A DNA stretch of 64,000 bases from Maribacter sp. HTCC2170 (GCF_000153165.2 NC_014472.1:3716001-3780000), one strand, 5' to 3'. Shown: positions 1 to 9,290, numbered from the stretch's first letter. Translations and numbers: made by a program. Notes: a model not told the origin generated them from the letters alone.

Positions 1-408
1 TCGCTTTACATCTTGGCCTTCGGAGCGCCAGGTGCGTTCCACGCTGATAGAACCGGCATAAGCAAAAATCTTGGTCAAAAGACTTTTTTTCATTGTTTCG
101 GCAGCTGCAACATAATAGATATTCAATTTAGGGTTCCATAAATACCCCACATTTTTAATGGAATCATCCCTCCCACTTAAACTTGCATTGAACACATGGA
201 ACATGGCAACCACATCTGCAAAATAGGTTTGGTGGTTGCTAACAAAAAGTACATTGGTGTCTGGCAGATTTCTAATAATGTCTGACCCTTCTATTTCAAG
301 AGTATTAAAACTTTTATAGCGTTGATGGGTAATTACACCCATGATACGTATAAGCCACTTTTTCAAAAAAAGAATATGTCCGAACGGATTCTCCTTAAAT
401 AATGCCAT
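1..408 (-). CDS. Lysophospholipid acyltransferase (PlsC-like), C-terminus cut off by window edge
   Basis: The reverse strand reads an open frame from the ATG at 406-408 to the window edge (136 codons). It contains the acyltransferase block I signature as SNHQTYFADV, preceded by a hydrophobic/basic N-terminus, and later YYVAAAETMKKS and a SVERTWR stretch that fits block II/III spacing of the PlsC family. Family members transfer acyl chains to lysophosphatidic acid or related lysolipids at the inner membrane. The catalytic His and Asp are five residues apart rather than the usual four, which I believe is characteristic of a Bacteroidota subfamily. The substrate cannot be told. The rest of the protein lies outside the window. 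Confidence 0.85.
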   Translation of the reverse strand, partial: MALFKENPFGHILFLKKWLIRIMGVITHQRYKSFNTLEIEGSDIIRNLPDTNVLFVSNHQTYFADVVAMFHVFNASLSGRDDSIKNVGYLWNPKLNIYYVAAAETMKKSLLTKIFAYAGSISVERTWRSEGQDVKR

Positions 409-433
409 AGGGGGCTAATTTACGAATTATGCC

Positions 434-1075
434 TTATAAAACTATTTTCAAAAGCTCTTTGATTTCACTTAACATCATAGCGGTTGCACCCCATACCGTA
501 TAACCATTTAATTTAAAGGCAGGTACGTGAATATCGTTGGCATAGGAAGTAGAAAGTTTTTGGGTGAAAATCTTGTTATCATCCAAAAAATCAGGTAAGT
601 GTACCTCAACCAATGCCTCAACTTCCGACTCTTGAAGTATAAAGGGTTGAGGGTCATGATAAAATCCCATAAAAGGTTGCACCTCAAAATTACTTGGTGG
701 AATGTAAATCTGGCTCAACGATTTTATTATTTCAACTTTGTTTGAAGGTACACCAACTTCTTCCTGGGTTTCTCGCAATGCGGTTTCTTTTAAATCGCCA
801 TCTTCCTTCTCAGTCTTACCGCCTGGAAAGCCAATTTGATTGGAATGCACCCCCTTATAGGTCTTTCTTAGAATCAACAATAGATTGGTAGACTGCCGTT
901 TATTGGGATAAAACAACGCTAAAACTGCTGCTTGTTTCGCGTTTTTTCTTGCTGGAAACCCTTCTTTTAACTCCTTGATCCGTATTTCTGGGGCCATTTT
1001 ATAGTGAGATGCCTCCCCGGGAAGTGGTAGATTTTTTATTTTTGAACTCCTTATGATAAACTCATCAAAATTCAT
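434..1075 (-). CDS. Nudix hydrolase, CoA pyrophosphatase-like (NudL type)
   Basis: 213 residues from the ATG at 1073-1075; a longer reading would need a TTG at 1093. The Nudix box is clear: a GFPGGKTEKEDGD segment followed by ALRETQEEVGV with the RExxEE metal-binding core. The preceding LLLILRKTYKGVHSNQIG matches the additional UPF0035 signature of coenzyme A pyrophosphatases, which split CoA into phosphopantetheine and 3',5'-ADP. It is probably cytosolic; no signal peptide is seen. The start codon overlaps that of the divergent cyclophilin gene by two bases, so the promoter of each gene must lie inside the other. Substrate is inferred from the family only. Confidence 0.85.
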   Translation of the reverse strand: MNFDEFIIRSSKIKNLPLPGEASHYKMAPEIRIKELKEGFPARKNAKQAAVLALFYPNKRQSTNLLLILRKTYKGVHSNQIGFPGGKTEKEDGDLKETALRETQEEVGVPSNKVEIIKSLSQIYIPPSNFEVQPFMGFYHDPQPFILQESEVEALVEVHLPDFLDDNKIFTQKLSTSYANDIHVPAFKLNGYTVWGATAMMLSEIKELLKIVL

Positions 1076-1799
1076 GGCACTAAAAAGCTTCAATTCTCAT
1101 ACAATATTACCACTATTATTTTTAGGTATTTTACTAGGATGCAAGGATGCTCTCTCAAAAAGTGTTGTTGATACGCCTGCAGAAATATCCAATGAAAATC
1201 CTGAAGAAAAAGAAGAGGAAATCCAAATTGAAGAAAAAGAGGAACCCTTCCTGTTGACAGAAGAGAATGCCATAGATTTCTTTTTTAATTACAACAAAAC
1301 CCTTAAAGATGATACCGTTAAAATAACCACGACTTTTGGAAGCTTTACCGTACAGTTATTTGATAATGTTCCTTACCACAAAGCTAATTTCATCTTTTTG
1401 ACATCGAAAGGGTATTTTGACAATACCCAATTTCACCGAGTTGTGAAAAATTTTATTATCCAAGGAGGAAATTCTGACGATAAGGCAACAGGCAATAAAC
1501 GACGTGCTATTGGTAGGTATTTACTTCCGCCCGATGCAAAAAAAGGGTATAAACATCATCGAGGCATTATTTCTATGCCGAGTAGCGAAATCAACAATCC
1601 ACATATGTTGGCCTCTCCCTATGAGTTTTTCATCGTGGTCACAAAACCCGGTTCTTATCACTTAGATGGCGATTTCACCCCTTTTGGAAAGGTGATTTCA
1701 GGAATGGATGTTGTTGATAAAATCAATGCCCAACCCGTGGGGAAAGGGGATTGGCCATCAAAGAACATCTATATTCTTAAGGCTGAAGTGGTGAATTAG
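1074..1799 (+). CDS. Cyclophilin-type peptidyl-prolyl isomerase lipoprotein
   Basis: 241 residues. The ATG at 1074 gives a compact SPII signal (hydrophobic stretch ending LLGC), so the upstream in-frame ATG at 1053 is less likely. After a glutamate-rich linker of about 40 residues comes a cyclophilin domain: TTFGSFTVQLFDNVPYHKANF, GYFDNTQFHRVV and FIIQGG are the standard core with the catalytic Phe/Arg region. It probably folds periplasmic or outer-membrane proteins as a membrane-anchored prolyl isomerase. Flavobacterial gliding lipoprotein GldI is of the FKBP type, so this is a different family. Confidence 0.88.
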   Translation: MALKSFNSHTILPLLFLGILLGCKDALSKSVVDTPAEISNENPEEKEEEIQIEEKEEPFLLTEENAIDFFFNYNKTLKDDTVKITTTFGSFTVQLFDNVPYHKANFIFLTSKGYFDNTQFHRVVKNFIIQGGNSDDKATGNKRRAIGRYLLPPDAKKGYKHHRGIISMPSSEINNPHMLASPYEFFIVVTKPGSYHLDGDFTPFGKVISGMDVVDKINAQPVGKGDWPSKNIYILKAEVVN

Positions 1800-1809
1800 A
1801 TTTACCTCC

Positions 1810-2424
1810 TTATTTCTTAGAAAACTTGTAGATATTTGGCAAGGCAATATGAAATCGTACTGCCAAAACTCTTATCAGGATAACAATAAATATCGCTGCT
1901 ACATAAGCATAGGCACTGTCAAAAGGCAATTGCACTAACAAAAAATATGACAAACCACCTATAATACAAGCGGTTGCATATATTTCCTTATGGAATATCA
2001 CAGGAATCTCATTACACAGAATATCTCGAATTACTCCGCCGAAAGAAGCCGTTATGGTTCCTAATATAATGCACATTACGGGCATTAGATCTGCCGAAAG
2101 TCCCTTCTCGATACCAACCATGGTGAATAGCCCAATACCTATGGTATCAAACAAAAATAAGGTCTTTCGCAAATATTTAAGTTGATTGGCAAAGATAATG
2201 GCGAAAATCACAGTACCTAAAATCGTAAATATGTAGATTGATTCACGCATCCATACAACAGGTGTATTACCAATGAGCATATCGCGCAAAGTTCCCCCAC
2301 CAATGGCGGTTACGAATGCAATGATTAGAACTCCAAATAAGTCAAGCTTTTTCTCCATAGCTACCAGCACTCCCGATATGGCAAAGGCTATGGTTCCCAA
2401 AATATCAATGGTCAAATAAAACAT
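1810..2424 (-). CDS. TRIC-like (UPF0126, YicG family) cation channel protein
   Basis: 204 residues with two tandem repeats of three transmembrane helices. Diagnostic strings are FAISGVLVAMEKKLDLFGV and AFVTAIGGGTLRDMLIG in the first repeat, and the equivalent GTITASFGGVIRDILC in the second; the paired GGxxRD motifs are the family hallmark. Prokaryotic members are trimeric, mostly potassium-selective channels. The gene lies three bases downstream of the RDD gene on the same strand and is probably its operon partner. Its stop codon is 10 bases from the convergent cyclophilin stop. Confidence 0.88.
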   Translation of the reverse strand: MFYLTIDILGTIAFAISGVLVAMEKKLDLFGVLIIAFVTAIGGGTLRDMLIGNTPVVWMRESIYIFTILGTVIFAIIFANQLKYLRKTLFLFDTIGIGLFTMVGIEKGLSADLMPVMCIILGTITASFGGVIRDILCNEIPVIFHKEIYATACIIGGLSYFLLVQLPFDSAYAYVAAIFIVILIRVLAVRFHIALPNIYKFSKK

Positions 2425-2427
2425 ATA

Positions 2428-3144
2428 CTAGAGCTGTTGGGTATAATAATTATAATCCTTGATAACTTGATCTACAAATTCAATAGGTTTTGTATCTGAA
2501 ACTATCTGGGTCACTTCTTTTATTCTAATGCTCAAAGAAACAATAATTTGATGATCTCCGTTTCGCTTTGCTCGGTCATATAGCTCTTTTATGGTTTGCA
2601 TTTCTCGGTCATCAAAAACAGTGACGTGGGCATATTTAGGCACATAATCTTCAGGAAGGTCCCTTAGTAATGTATCTTTTATACTAACTCTTTTCTTTTC
2701 GCTTATTACAGTGGTACCAGCAGCTATATCACCTATTCGTTGTCCGTTTCCTCGTATAAGTATGGTCAAAACTGCTAATCCACCAGAAGTCAGAACCACA
2801 TCTATTATTCGAAGGATCCAACGAATAAAATAACTGGCGAATCCAGGTTTTGAACCATCCAGCTTTACAACGCGAATATGCATTAATCCCTTGCCAATTG
2901 TTTTCCCATCCATAAATGTTTCCAACAAAACATAATATAAAAAGGCAGGCAAGCCCAGAAGCATATAAACGGCCCACATATCAGAAAAATCCATATCCAT
3001 GGCCAGCAAGGCCCAAATCATTAAAACGGTATAGGCAATTATAACAAAACTGTCTATTAAGTACGCCAGCATACGGTCTCCCAGATGCGCGGTATTTTGG
3101 CTAATACTTATATTTTGGGCAGTTTCTATTTGAAATTGTTCCAT
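2428..3144 (-). CDS. RDD family membrane protein
   Basis: 238 residues. The N-terminal part holds the RDD domain: LGDRMLAYLIDSFVI provides the Arg/Asp residues, followed by two more membrane segments and GKTIGKGLMHIRVV plus GQRIGDIAAGTTVI. A soluble charged tail of about 85 residues follows. The gene is divergent from the SpoIIM-MoxR-DUF58 operon with 33 bases between start codons. This neighbourhood (RDD, SpoIIM, DUF4129, DUF4350, MoxR, DUF58) is widespread in Bacteroidota and Actinobacteria, and the RDD protein is taken to act with it at the membrane. Specific function is unknown; RDD proteins have been linked to ion transport. Confidence 0.88.
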   Translation of the reverse strand: MEQFQIETAQNISISQNTAHLGDRMLAYLIDSFVIIAYTVLMIWALLAMDMDFSDMWAVYMLLGLPAFLYYVLLETFMDGKTIGKGLMHIRVVKLDGSKPGFASYFIRWILRIIDVVLTSGGLAVLTILIRGNGQRIGDIAAGTTVISEKKRVSIKDTLLRDLPEDYVPKYAHVTVFDDREMQTIKELYDRAKRNGDHQIIVSLSIRIKEVTQIVSDTKPIEFVDQVIKDYNYYTQQL

Positions 3145-3177
3145 ATTTTAGTTTCTTTGGGTATAAACCCAATATTA

Positions 3178-4152
3178 ATGCGTGAGGCCGCCTTTGTAAA
3201 GCAAAATAAAGACAAATGGGTAACTTTTGAAAACGCACTGTCAAACAAAACGAAGATAGAGCCTGATGTATTGTCTGACCTTTACATAGAAATTACTGAC
3301 CACCTTAGTTATGCCAAGACCTTTTATGCTGGCAGTAATACTGAATTCTATCTAAACTCAATAGCATCCCAGGCACATCAAAAAATCTATAAGACAAAAA
3401 AGGAACCGAAGAATCGAATCATTGAATTCTGGAAAACAGAGTTCCCTACCATGTTCTTTCATCATCAGCGCGAACTGCTGATCGCTTTTTTGGTATTCTC
3501 CTTTTTCGTTTTGGTCGGAGCCTTTTCAGCAGCAAACGAAGGTGATTTTGTACGATCAATCCTTGGTGATGGTTATGTGAACATGACCTTGGATAATATT
3601 GAAAAAGGAGACCCAATGGCTGTTTACAAAGAAATGGGTGAATTCAATATGTTTTTGGGTATCACCATAAACAATATTCGTGTGGCCATGATGGCCTTCG
3701 GCTATGGAATAATGCTCGGTATTGGAACTTTATGGATCATGATGCAAAATGGGATAATGCTCGGTAGTTTTCAGTATTTCTTTTATGAAAAAGGACTACT
3801 TTGGGAATCTGCCCGCACCATATGGATTCACGGAACCATTGAGATTTCGGTTATCATCATCGCTGGTTGTGCCGGCCTTGTTTTGGCCAATGGAATGCTG
3901 TTTCCTGGCACATTCACTAGACTGGAATCTTTCAAAAGAGGTGTCAAAAGCGGACTGAAGATAATGCTGAGTACCGTGCCCTTTTTCATTATCGCAGGAT
4001 TTCTGGAAGGATTCGTAACCCGACATACCGAAATGCCTGACTGGTTGGCCATTTTAATTATTACTGCGTCATTAGTACTAATTCTGTTTTATTACGTTAT
4101 ATACCCATATCAACTACATTTAAAAGCCAACCGAAATGGACAGATTCATTGA
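3178..4152 (+). CDS. Stage II sporulation protein M (SpoIIM) family membrane protein
   Basis: 324 residues from the ATG at 3178 (MREAAFVKQNKDKW); an in-frame start at 3085 would run into the divergent RDD gene and is not family-like. The N-terminal third is soluble and helical; five or six membrane helices follow with GTLWIMMQNGIMLGSF and the WIHGTIEISVIIIAG segment typical of the family, where HGxxE is conserved. In non-sporulating bacteria these proteins occur with MoxR and DUF58. It is the first gene of an operon with short overlaps throughout (17 bases with the next gene). Confidence 0.88.
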   Translation: MREAAFVKQNKDKWVTFENALSNKTKIEPDVLSDLYIEITDHLSYAKTFYAGSNTEFYLNSIASQAHQKIYKTKKEPKNRIIEFWKTEFPTMFFHHQRELLIAFLVFSFFVLVGAFSAANEGDFVRSILGDGYVNMTLDNIEKGDPMAVYKEMGEFNMFLGITINNIRVAMMAFGYGIMLGIGTLWIMMQNGIMLGSFQYFFYEKGLLWESARTIWIHGTIEISVIIIAGCAGLVLANGMLFPGTFTRLESFKRGVKSGLKIMLSTVPFFIIAGFLEGFVTRHTEMPDWLAILIITASLVLILFYYVIYPYQLHLKANRNGQIH

Positions 4153-5014
4153 ATTTAAAAAACAGCGCGAATTAGGCGAAATACTCTCCGATACTTTTGC
4201 CTTTTTACGACTACAGTTCAAACCCTTTGTATCAACATATTTTAAGATTGTTGGCCCCTATTTGGTGGTGTTACTTATAGCAATGGGTTTTTATTTGAAT
4301 TCATTCAGCTCCTTAATGGATTTCAATACTGAAAGCTCAAATGAGTTCTTTAGTGGTATAAGCATGCTTGTTAGTGTCCTTGTTTTTATGATTGCGTTGA
4401 TTATGGTTTACGCAACCTCACAATCAACCGTGTTACACTACATAAAATCTTATACAAACCATAATGGCATAATTGATTTCAATGAAATTAAAAAAGAGGT
4501 CTACGGTTCATTATGGAGCTTTATAGGACTGGGGATTATTGTGGTCATATCTATCATGGTCGGTTTTATATTCTGTTTTTTACCGGGAATATATTTGGCC
4601 GTTCCACTATCACTATCGTTCAGTATAATGGTATTCATGAAAAAAGGTATTGGCGAATCTTATAGTTACGGCTTTAACCTAGTTAAGGATGAATGGTGGA
4701 TTACCTTCGCCACTCTATTTGTAGTTGGTATTATTGTAGGAATTGCCGGTTATGCTTTTAGTATACCTGCAGTTATTTATCAATATGCGAAAATGGGTAT
4801 TTTCTCCGGAGAAATGGATGCGGCCAATATGATGGACAGTTTTATCGACCCAATCTATATGATTCTTAATATGATTGGCACCTTGGCCCAAGTTCTATTG
4901 AATTTGATAACGATAATTGCAGGTGCTTTTATCTATTTTAACCTCAACGAAAAAAAGAATTTTACAGGCACATTTGAACGTATTCAAAACCTAGGCAAAA
5001 CTCCAGAGAATTAA
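4136..5014 (+). CDS. Multi-spanning membrane protein of the SpoIIM-MoxR-DUF58 cluster
   Basis: 292 residues, with an amphipathic N-terminus (RELGEILSDTFAFLR) and about six membrane helices; FCFLPGIYLAVPLSLSF resembles the membrane domain of the glycerophosphoryl diester phosphodiesterase / DUF975-like families. No catalytic residues are seen. It overlaps the SpoIIM gene by 17 bases and precedes the DUF4129 gene by one base, so it is translated as part of the operon. Its conserved place in this cluster suggests a structural role in the same membrane complex; biochemical function is unknown. Confidence 0.75.
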   Translation: MDRFIEFKKQRELGEILSDTFAFLRLQFKPFVSTYFKIVGPYLVVLLIAMGFYLNSFSSLMDFNTESSNEFFSGISMLVSVLVFMIALIMVYATSQSTVLHYIKSYTNHNGIIDFNEIKKEVYGSLWSFIGLGIIVVISIMVGFIFCFLPGIYLAVPLSLSFSIMVFMKKGIGESYSYGFNLVKDEWWITFATLFVVGIIVGIAGYAFSIPAVIYQYAKMGIFSGEMDAANMMDSFIDPIYMILNMIGTLAQVLLNLITIIAGAFIYFNLNEKKNFTGTFERIQNLGKTPEN

Positions 5015-5015
5015 T

Positions 5016-5756
5016 ATGCTAAAACAGCTTCTAATTATATTGATTTGTGGCCTATTTACTTGCACCCTAATTGCGCAAAAAGATTCTACCCAAATCAAAT
5101 ATGACGATGGCAAGCTGCATTTAAAACAGATATCCAAGGAAGATCTTCAAGTTTATAAAGAAGACCCAAAGTTCGATTATGAAATCTTAAAGGCCGACCT
5201 TACATGGTGGGAAAACTTCAAGACATGGATGGGTAATTTACTTTCCCAATTCTTCGAATGGCTGTTCGGAGTTGAAAAAGCTTCTGGATATTTATTCTTT
5301 TTCCTGCGAATTCTACCTTACATACTTATTGGCATTCTCTTATTTCTATTGATTAAGTTCTTTCTGAACGTGAATTCCAGGGCCCTGCTCTATAGCAAAG
5401 AAAATGAGAATTTGGTCTCCCTTTCCGAAGATGAGCACATCATCAAAAATGAGGATATTAATCAACTCATACAAAAAGCCCTTGAAGAGAACAATTATAG
5501 ACTGGCCATTCGGTATTACTATTTACTCATCTTAAAGCAAATGAGCGAAAAAGAACTTATTGATTGGCAAATGCAAAAAACCAATGATGATTATATAAAT
5601 GAATTGGGAGAAGAAGAATTAAAAAGGCCCTTTAGCCATATCACCAAGCTTTATGACTATATCTGGTATGGGGACTTTCCTATTGATGAGGCCAAATATC
5701 TAAAGGCCGAAAGCAAATTTTCATCCCTTCAAAAAACCTTGGACGTCAATGCGTAA
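5016..5756 (+). CDS. DUF4129 domain-containing membrane protein
   Basis: 246 residues. A signal peptide (hydrophobic run ending LIAQ) is followed by a short extracytoplasmic segment, a membrane helix near residues 92-115, and a cytoplasmic DUF4129 domain with NYRLAIRYYYLLIL and the C-terminal pattern FSHITKLYDYIWYGDFPID; the YxxxWYG-type core is characteristic. DUF4129 proteins accompany MoxR/DUF58 pairs and sometimes occur fused to transglutaminases. It overlaps the following DUF4350 gene by eight bases. Confidence 0.82.
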   Translation: MLKQLLIILICGLFTCTLIAQKDSTQIKYDDGKLHLKQISKEDLQVYKEDPKFDYEILKADLTWWENFKTWMGNLLSQFFEWLFGVEKASGYLFFFLRILPYILIGILLFLLIKFFLNVNSRALLYSKENENLVSLSEDEHIIKNEDINQLIQKALEENNYRLAIRYYYLLILKQMSEKELIDWQMQKTNDDYINELGEEELKRPFSHITKLYDYIWYGDFPIDEAKYLKAESKFSSLQKTLDVNA

Positions 5757-6966
5757 AAAAGGCACAATATATATCGTCATTGCCTTGGTCACATTGGCCT
5801 TTCTTATGTTGTTTCAATATGGAAAACCTAAAGAAGTCAATTGGTTTCCTTCCTTCGTGTCACAACATAAAATACCGTATGGCACTTATGTTCTGAATGA
5901 TTTAATGAAAAAAAAGTACGGTAAAAATCTGAGGCAGGTACAAAGGCCTCCGTTTGAACTTTTACAATCGGACTCTACAATCAATGGCACGTACTTATTC
6001 GTGAACAATCGTGTTTCTTTTGGTGAGGCCGAAATGAATTCTTTGTTGTATTGGACGTCAAAAGGAAACACCCTTTTCATAGCCTCCGGGGCGTTTGAAC
6101 ATGAATTACAGGATACTTTGAATTTTGAAACCTCCGGGTTATATGCCGATTTTGGTGAGAAGCAAAAACAAAAACACAAATTAGTACACTCCAGATTTAA
6201 GAATGATGGATTCTATGAGTTTAAAAAGGACAATTATGCCACTTATTTTAGTAAAATCGATACGCTCAACGCCATTATCATTGGTCAGGTAGATTATGAA
6301 ATAGGTGAAAGTGACGAACAAGCGGCGAATTTCAATATCATAAAGCAACCTTTTGGAGATGGCGAAATAATATTAAGCACTTTTCCAAAGGCCTTCACCA
6401 ACTATTTTCTACTCGAAAACAACAATAAGGATTATACAGCTGGTCTACTTTCTTATATTGACGATAGCAAACCCATTTATATGGACAACCATTATAAATC
6501 AGGAAAATCGTTCTATACCTCACCCATGTATATATTTTTGAATACCAAGGAGTTCAAATGGGCCTATTACATTGTACTTATTGGTGCTTTGTTGTATGTG
6601 ATTTTCGAGGGCAAACGCAAACAAAGGGCAATTCCCGTGGTAACCCCTTTAAAAAACCAGACACTGGCTTTTACACGAACCATTGCCGACATGTATTTTA
6701 AAAAAGGGGAGCAAAAATCGATAACCGATCATAAAATAGCGTATTTCCTAGAATATATACGGTCCCATTTTCATCTGAACACTTTAAAACGAGATGATGG
6801 GTTTTTTCACAATCTTGCATCGCGGAGCAATCATTCTTATGACGAAATAAAGGAGTTGTTCTCTTATATGGAAAAATTGAAAATACGGTCTGTGATCAAA
6901 AATCATGATTTGCAAAAACTAAATACACTAATCGAAAAATTTAAACTAAAAGCGGATGGAAAGTAA
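5749..6966 (+). CDS. DUF4350 domain-containing membrane protein
   Basis: 405 residues. An N-terminal membrane anchor (IVIALVTLAFLMLF) is followed by KPKEVNWFPSFVSQHKIPYG, the start of a DUF4350 domain related to glutamine amidotransferase-like folds. NTLFIASGAF and PFGDGEIILSTFPKAFTNY are family-like strands. A second membrane helix near residue 275 precedes a basic cytoplasmic tail. It shares its last eleven bases with the MoxR gene. Role is inferred from context: an accessory protein of a MoxR-driven membrane complex. Confidence 0.82.
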   Translation: MRKKGTIYIVIALVTLAFLMLFQYGKPKEVNWFPSFVSQHKIPYGTYVLNDLMKKKYGKNLRQVQRPPFELLQSDSTINGTYLFVNNRVSFGEAEMNSLLYWTSKGNTLFIASGAFEHELQDTLNFETSGLYADFGEKQKQKHKLVHSRFKNDGFYEFKKDNYATYFSKIDTLNAIIIGQVDYEIGESDEQAANFNIIKQPFGDGEIILSTFPKAFTNYFLLENNNKDYTAGLLSYIDDSKPIYMDNHYKSGKSFYTSPMYIFLNTKEFKWAYYIVLIGALLYVIFEGKRKQRAIPVVTPLKNQTLAFTRTIADMYFKKGEQKSITDHKIAYFLEYIRSHFHLNTLKRDDGFFHNLASRSNHSYDEIKELFSYMEKLKIRSVIKNHDLQKLNTLIEKFKLKADGK

Positions 6967-7954
6967 CGAGCAAAATACGAACGATCTTAATTTTGACAAT
7001 AGGATCCCTCTTGAAGAACTAAAAAAGGCGGTTTCCGATATCAGGACTGAGCTCGCCAAGGTCATTGTTGGGCAAGATAATTTTATTGAGTTACTAATTG
7101 TCGCCCTTTTGGTAGACGGCCATGTATTGATTGAGGGTGTTCCCGGCATAGCCAAAACCATTACCGCCAAGCTTTTTGCAAAGACTTTAAAAACCGAGTT
7201 CAGTCGTATACAGTTTACACCCGATCTTATGCCAAGCGATATATTGGGAACATCAATTTTTAATGTAAAATCTTCAGAGTTCGAGTTTAAAAAAGGTCCT
7301 ATTTTCTCAAACATCATACTAATTGATGAAATTAATCGTGCTCCTGCTAAAACCCAAGCTGCCATGTTCGAAACCATGGAAGAGCGCCAAGTCACTATGG
7401 ACGGTACCACCTACCCCATGGATATTCCATTTATGGTATTGGCCACACAAAATCCTATAGAACAGGAAGGTACTTACGCCCTGCCTGAGGCACAACTTGA
7501 TCGTTTTATTTTTAAGATAAAAGTGGATTACCCTTCAGCGGAAGAAGAAATAAAAATAATCCAAACCCACCACGAACGTAAAGGTGAAAAACCACAAGAA
7601 AGCATTTCTGATGTTTTAACCTCAAAACAACTGACCGATTTTAAAATGAAAATCCAAGAGGTTGTGGTTGAGGAAAAAATAATCAAATACATTGCCGATA
7701 TCATTACCAAAACCAGAAACCATCCCCACCTGTATTTAGGTGGGTCCCCAAGAGCTTCAATCGCCACGTTGAACGCAGCAAAGGCTTTTGCAGCTATTCA
7801 AGGTAGGGATTTTGTAATTCCTGAAGATGTGAAGAAAGCATTGGTTCCGGTATTGAACCATAGGGTTATACTAACGCCTGAACGTGAAATGGAAGGTATG
7901 ACAACCGACAGCGTGGTCAATATGATAACGGAATCTGTAGAAATCCCTAGATAA
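6956..7954 (+). CDS. MoxR-family AAA+ ATPase
   Basis: 332 residues. Walker A is GVPGIAKT at about residues 60-67; Walker B is IILIDEINRAPAK; sensor 1 is MVLATQNPIEQEGTYALPEA, and the C-terminal lid has GGSPRASIATLNAAKA (sensor 2 Arg). These are the canonical MoxR signatures. MoxR ATPases act as chaperones that remodel or insert metals into partner proteins, usually with the DUF58 protein encoded next to them. The gene overlaps DUF4350 by eleven bases and is five bases from DUF58. Confidence 0.95.
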   Translation: MESNEQNTNDLNFDNRIPLEELKKAVSDIRTELAKVIVGQDNFIELLIVALLVDGHVLIEGVPGIAKTITAKLFAKTLKTEFSRIQFTPDLMPSDILGTSIFNVKSSEFEFKKGPIFSNIILIDEINRAPAKTQAAMFETMEERQVTMDGTTYPMDIPFMVLATQNPIEQEGTYALPEAQLDRFIFKIKVDYPSAEEEIKIIQTHHERKGEKPQESISDVLTSKQLTDFKMKIQEVVVEEKIIKYIADIITKTRNHPHLYLGGSPRASIATLNAAKAFAAIQGRDFVIPEDVKKALVPVLNHRVILTPEREMEGMTTDSVVNMITESVEIPR

Positions 7955-7958
7955 AACG

Positions 7959-9290
7959 ATGCAATTTTTAAGATCGCTATACATACATAACACGTTTTTT
8001 AGGTATATCGCCATACTTTCGGCCTGCTTTATATTGTCGTATTGGATACCCGTCCTCTACCCTATTGCATGGGTACTGACCCTTGTCATGGCAGGGCTGT
8101 TTCTATTTGATATTTATCTTTTATATGCCAATTCCAAAGGCCTTGAAGCAAATCGTGTTCTTCCTAAAAAATTATCAAATAGCGATTTTAATCCCATAAG
8201 TGTTGAGTTTCAATCGTATTACCCCTTTAGAACACATATATCATTGATTGATGAATTACCAAAACAATTTCAAAAACGTGATTTTGAACATAGAACAAGC
8301 CTATTAAAAAACGAGGAAAGAGCGTTCGAATATACCGTAAGACCTGTTGATAGAGGTGAGTATGTTTTTGGTAACCTCAATATTTATGCCGCCTCACCAT
8401 TAAGGATTATAAAACGGCGTTTTGTTTTCCAAAAAAACCAAATGGTACCTGTCTACCCCAGTATTATTCAAATGCAGCAGTATGACTTTTTAGCCATAAG
8501 TAATAATCTTTCACAATTCGGATTAAAGAAGATTAGGCGAATAGGCCATACACAAGAATTTGAACAAATAAAAGAATATGTTCCTGGTGATGATATTCGC
8601 ACGGTAAATTGGAAGGCGACTGCAAAGCAAAACCAGCTGATGGTCAACCAATATCAAGATGAAAAATCACAACCTATTTACTCAATTATAGATACAGGTA
8701 GGGTAATGAAAATGCCTTTTAATGGATTAAAACTATTGGATTACGCCATCAACTCCACCTTGGCATTTTCCAATGTGGCCCTAAAAAGGAATGATAAAAC
8801 AGGGATGATCTCATTTTCGAAAAATATTGAATCATTTGTACCTGCTGTCCAAAAAGTGACGCATTTAAATACCATTTTAGAGAACCTTTATAACATAACC
8901 ACCGAATTCACCGATGCCGATTTTGGGCTGCTTTATGCACAAGTCAAACGTAAGATCACCCATCGGAGCCTATTATTGCTATATACCAATTTTGAACATA
9001 TTTCTGCACTAAAAAGACAATTGCCCTTTCTTTTGGCAATGGCCAAACAGCACGTTTTAGTGGTTATTTTCTTTGAGAATACCGAGTTGGAAGAACTTAT
9101 TTCGTCTGACGCAGAGGATTTACAAACGATCTATCACAAAACGATTGCCGAAAAATTCTCCTTGGAAAAAAGGTTGATGCAAAAAGAACTGCAACAACAT
9201 GGCATTCAGACCATTCTTACCAGACCTGAGCAGCTGACCATAAATACAATAAACAAGTATTTGGAAATAAAGGCCCGTGGACTTCTTTGA
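7959..9290 (+). CDS. DUF58 domain-containing protein
   Basis: 443 residues. Two N-terminal membrane helices (residues about 15-55) are followed by a cytoplasmic part with the DUF58 core EYVPGDDIRTVNWKATAK and then a von Willebrand A-like region (YSIIDTGRVM as a degenerate metal site). It is the usual partner of MoxR. It ends the operon: its TGA at 9288-9290 directly abuts the stop codon of the convergent gene with no base between them. Confidence 0.92.
   Translation: MQFLRSLYIHNTFFRYIAILSACFILSYWIPVLYPIAWVLTLVMAGLFLFDIYLLYANSKGLEANRVLPKKLSNSDFNPISVEFQSYYPFRTHISLIDELPKQFQKRDFEHRTSLLKNEERAFEYTVRPVDRGEYVFGNLNIYAASPLRIIKRRFVFQKNQMVPVYPSIIQMQQYDFLAISNNLSQFGLKKIRRIGHTQEFEQIKEYVPGDDIRTVNWKATAKQNQLMVNQYQDEKSQPIYSIIDTGRVMKMPFNGLKLLDYAINSTLAFSNVALKRNDKTGMISFSKNIESFVPAVQKVTHLNTILENLYNITTEFTDADFGLLYAQVKRKITHRSLLLLYTNFEHISALKRQLPFLLAMAKQHVLVVIFFENTELEELISSDAEDLQTIYHKTIAEKFSLEKRLMQKELQQHGIQTILTRPEQLTINTINKYLEIKARGLL

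Noticed and set aside
1074-1799. Gliding protein GldI
   Set aside because: GldI is an FKBP-type isomerase; this protein has cyclophilin motifs.
3085-3177. Longer start of the SpoIIM-family protein
   Set aside because: The added residues lie inside the divergent RDD gene and the family-like N-terminus begins at MREAAFVKQ (3178).
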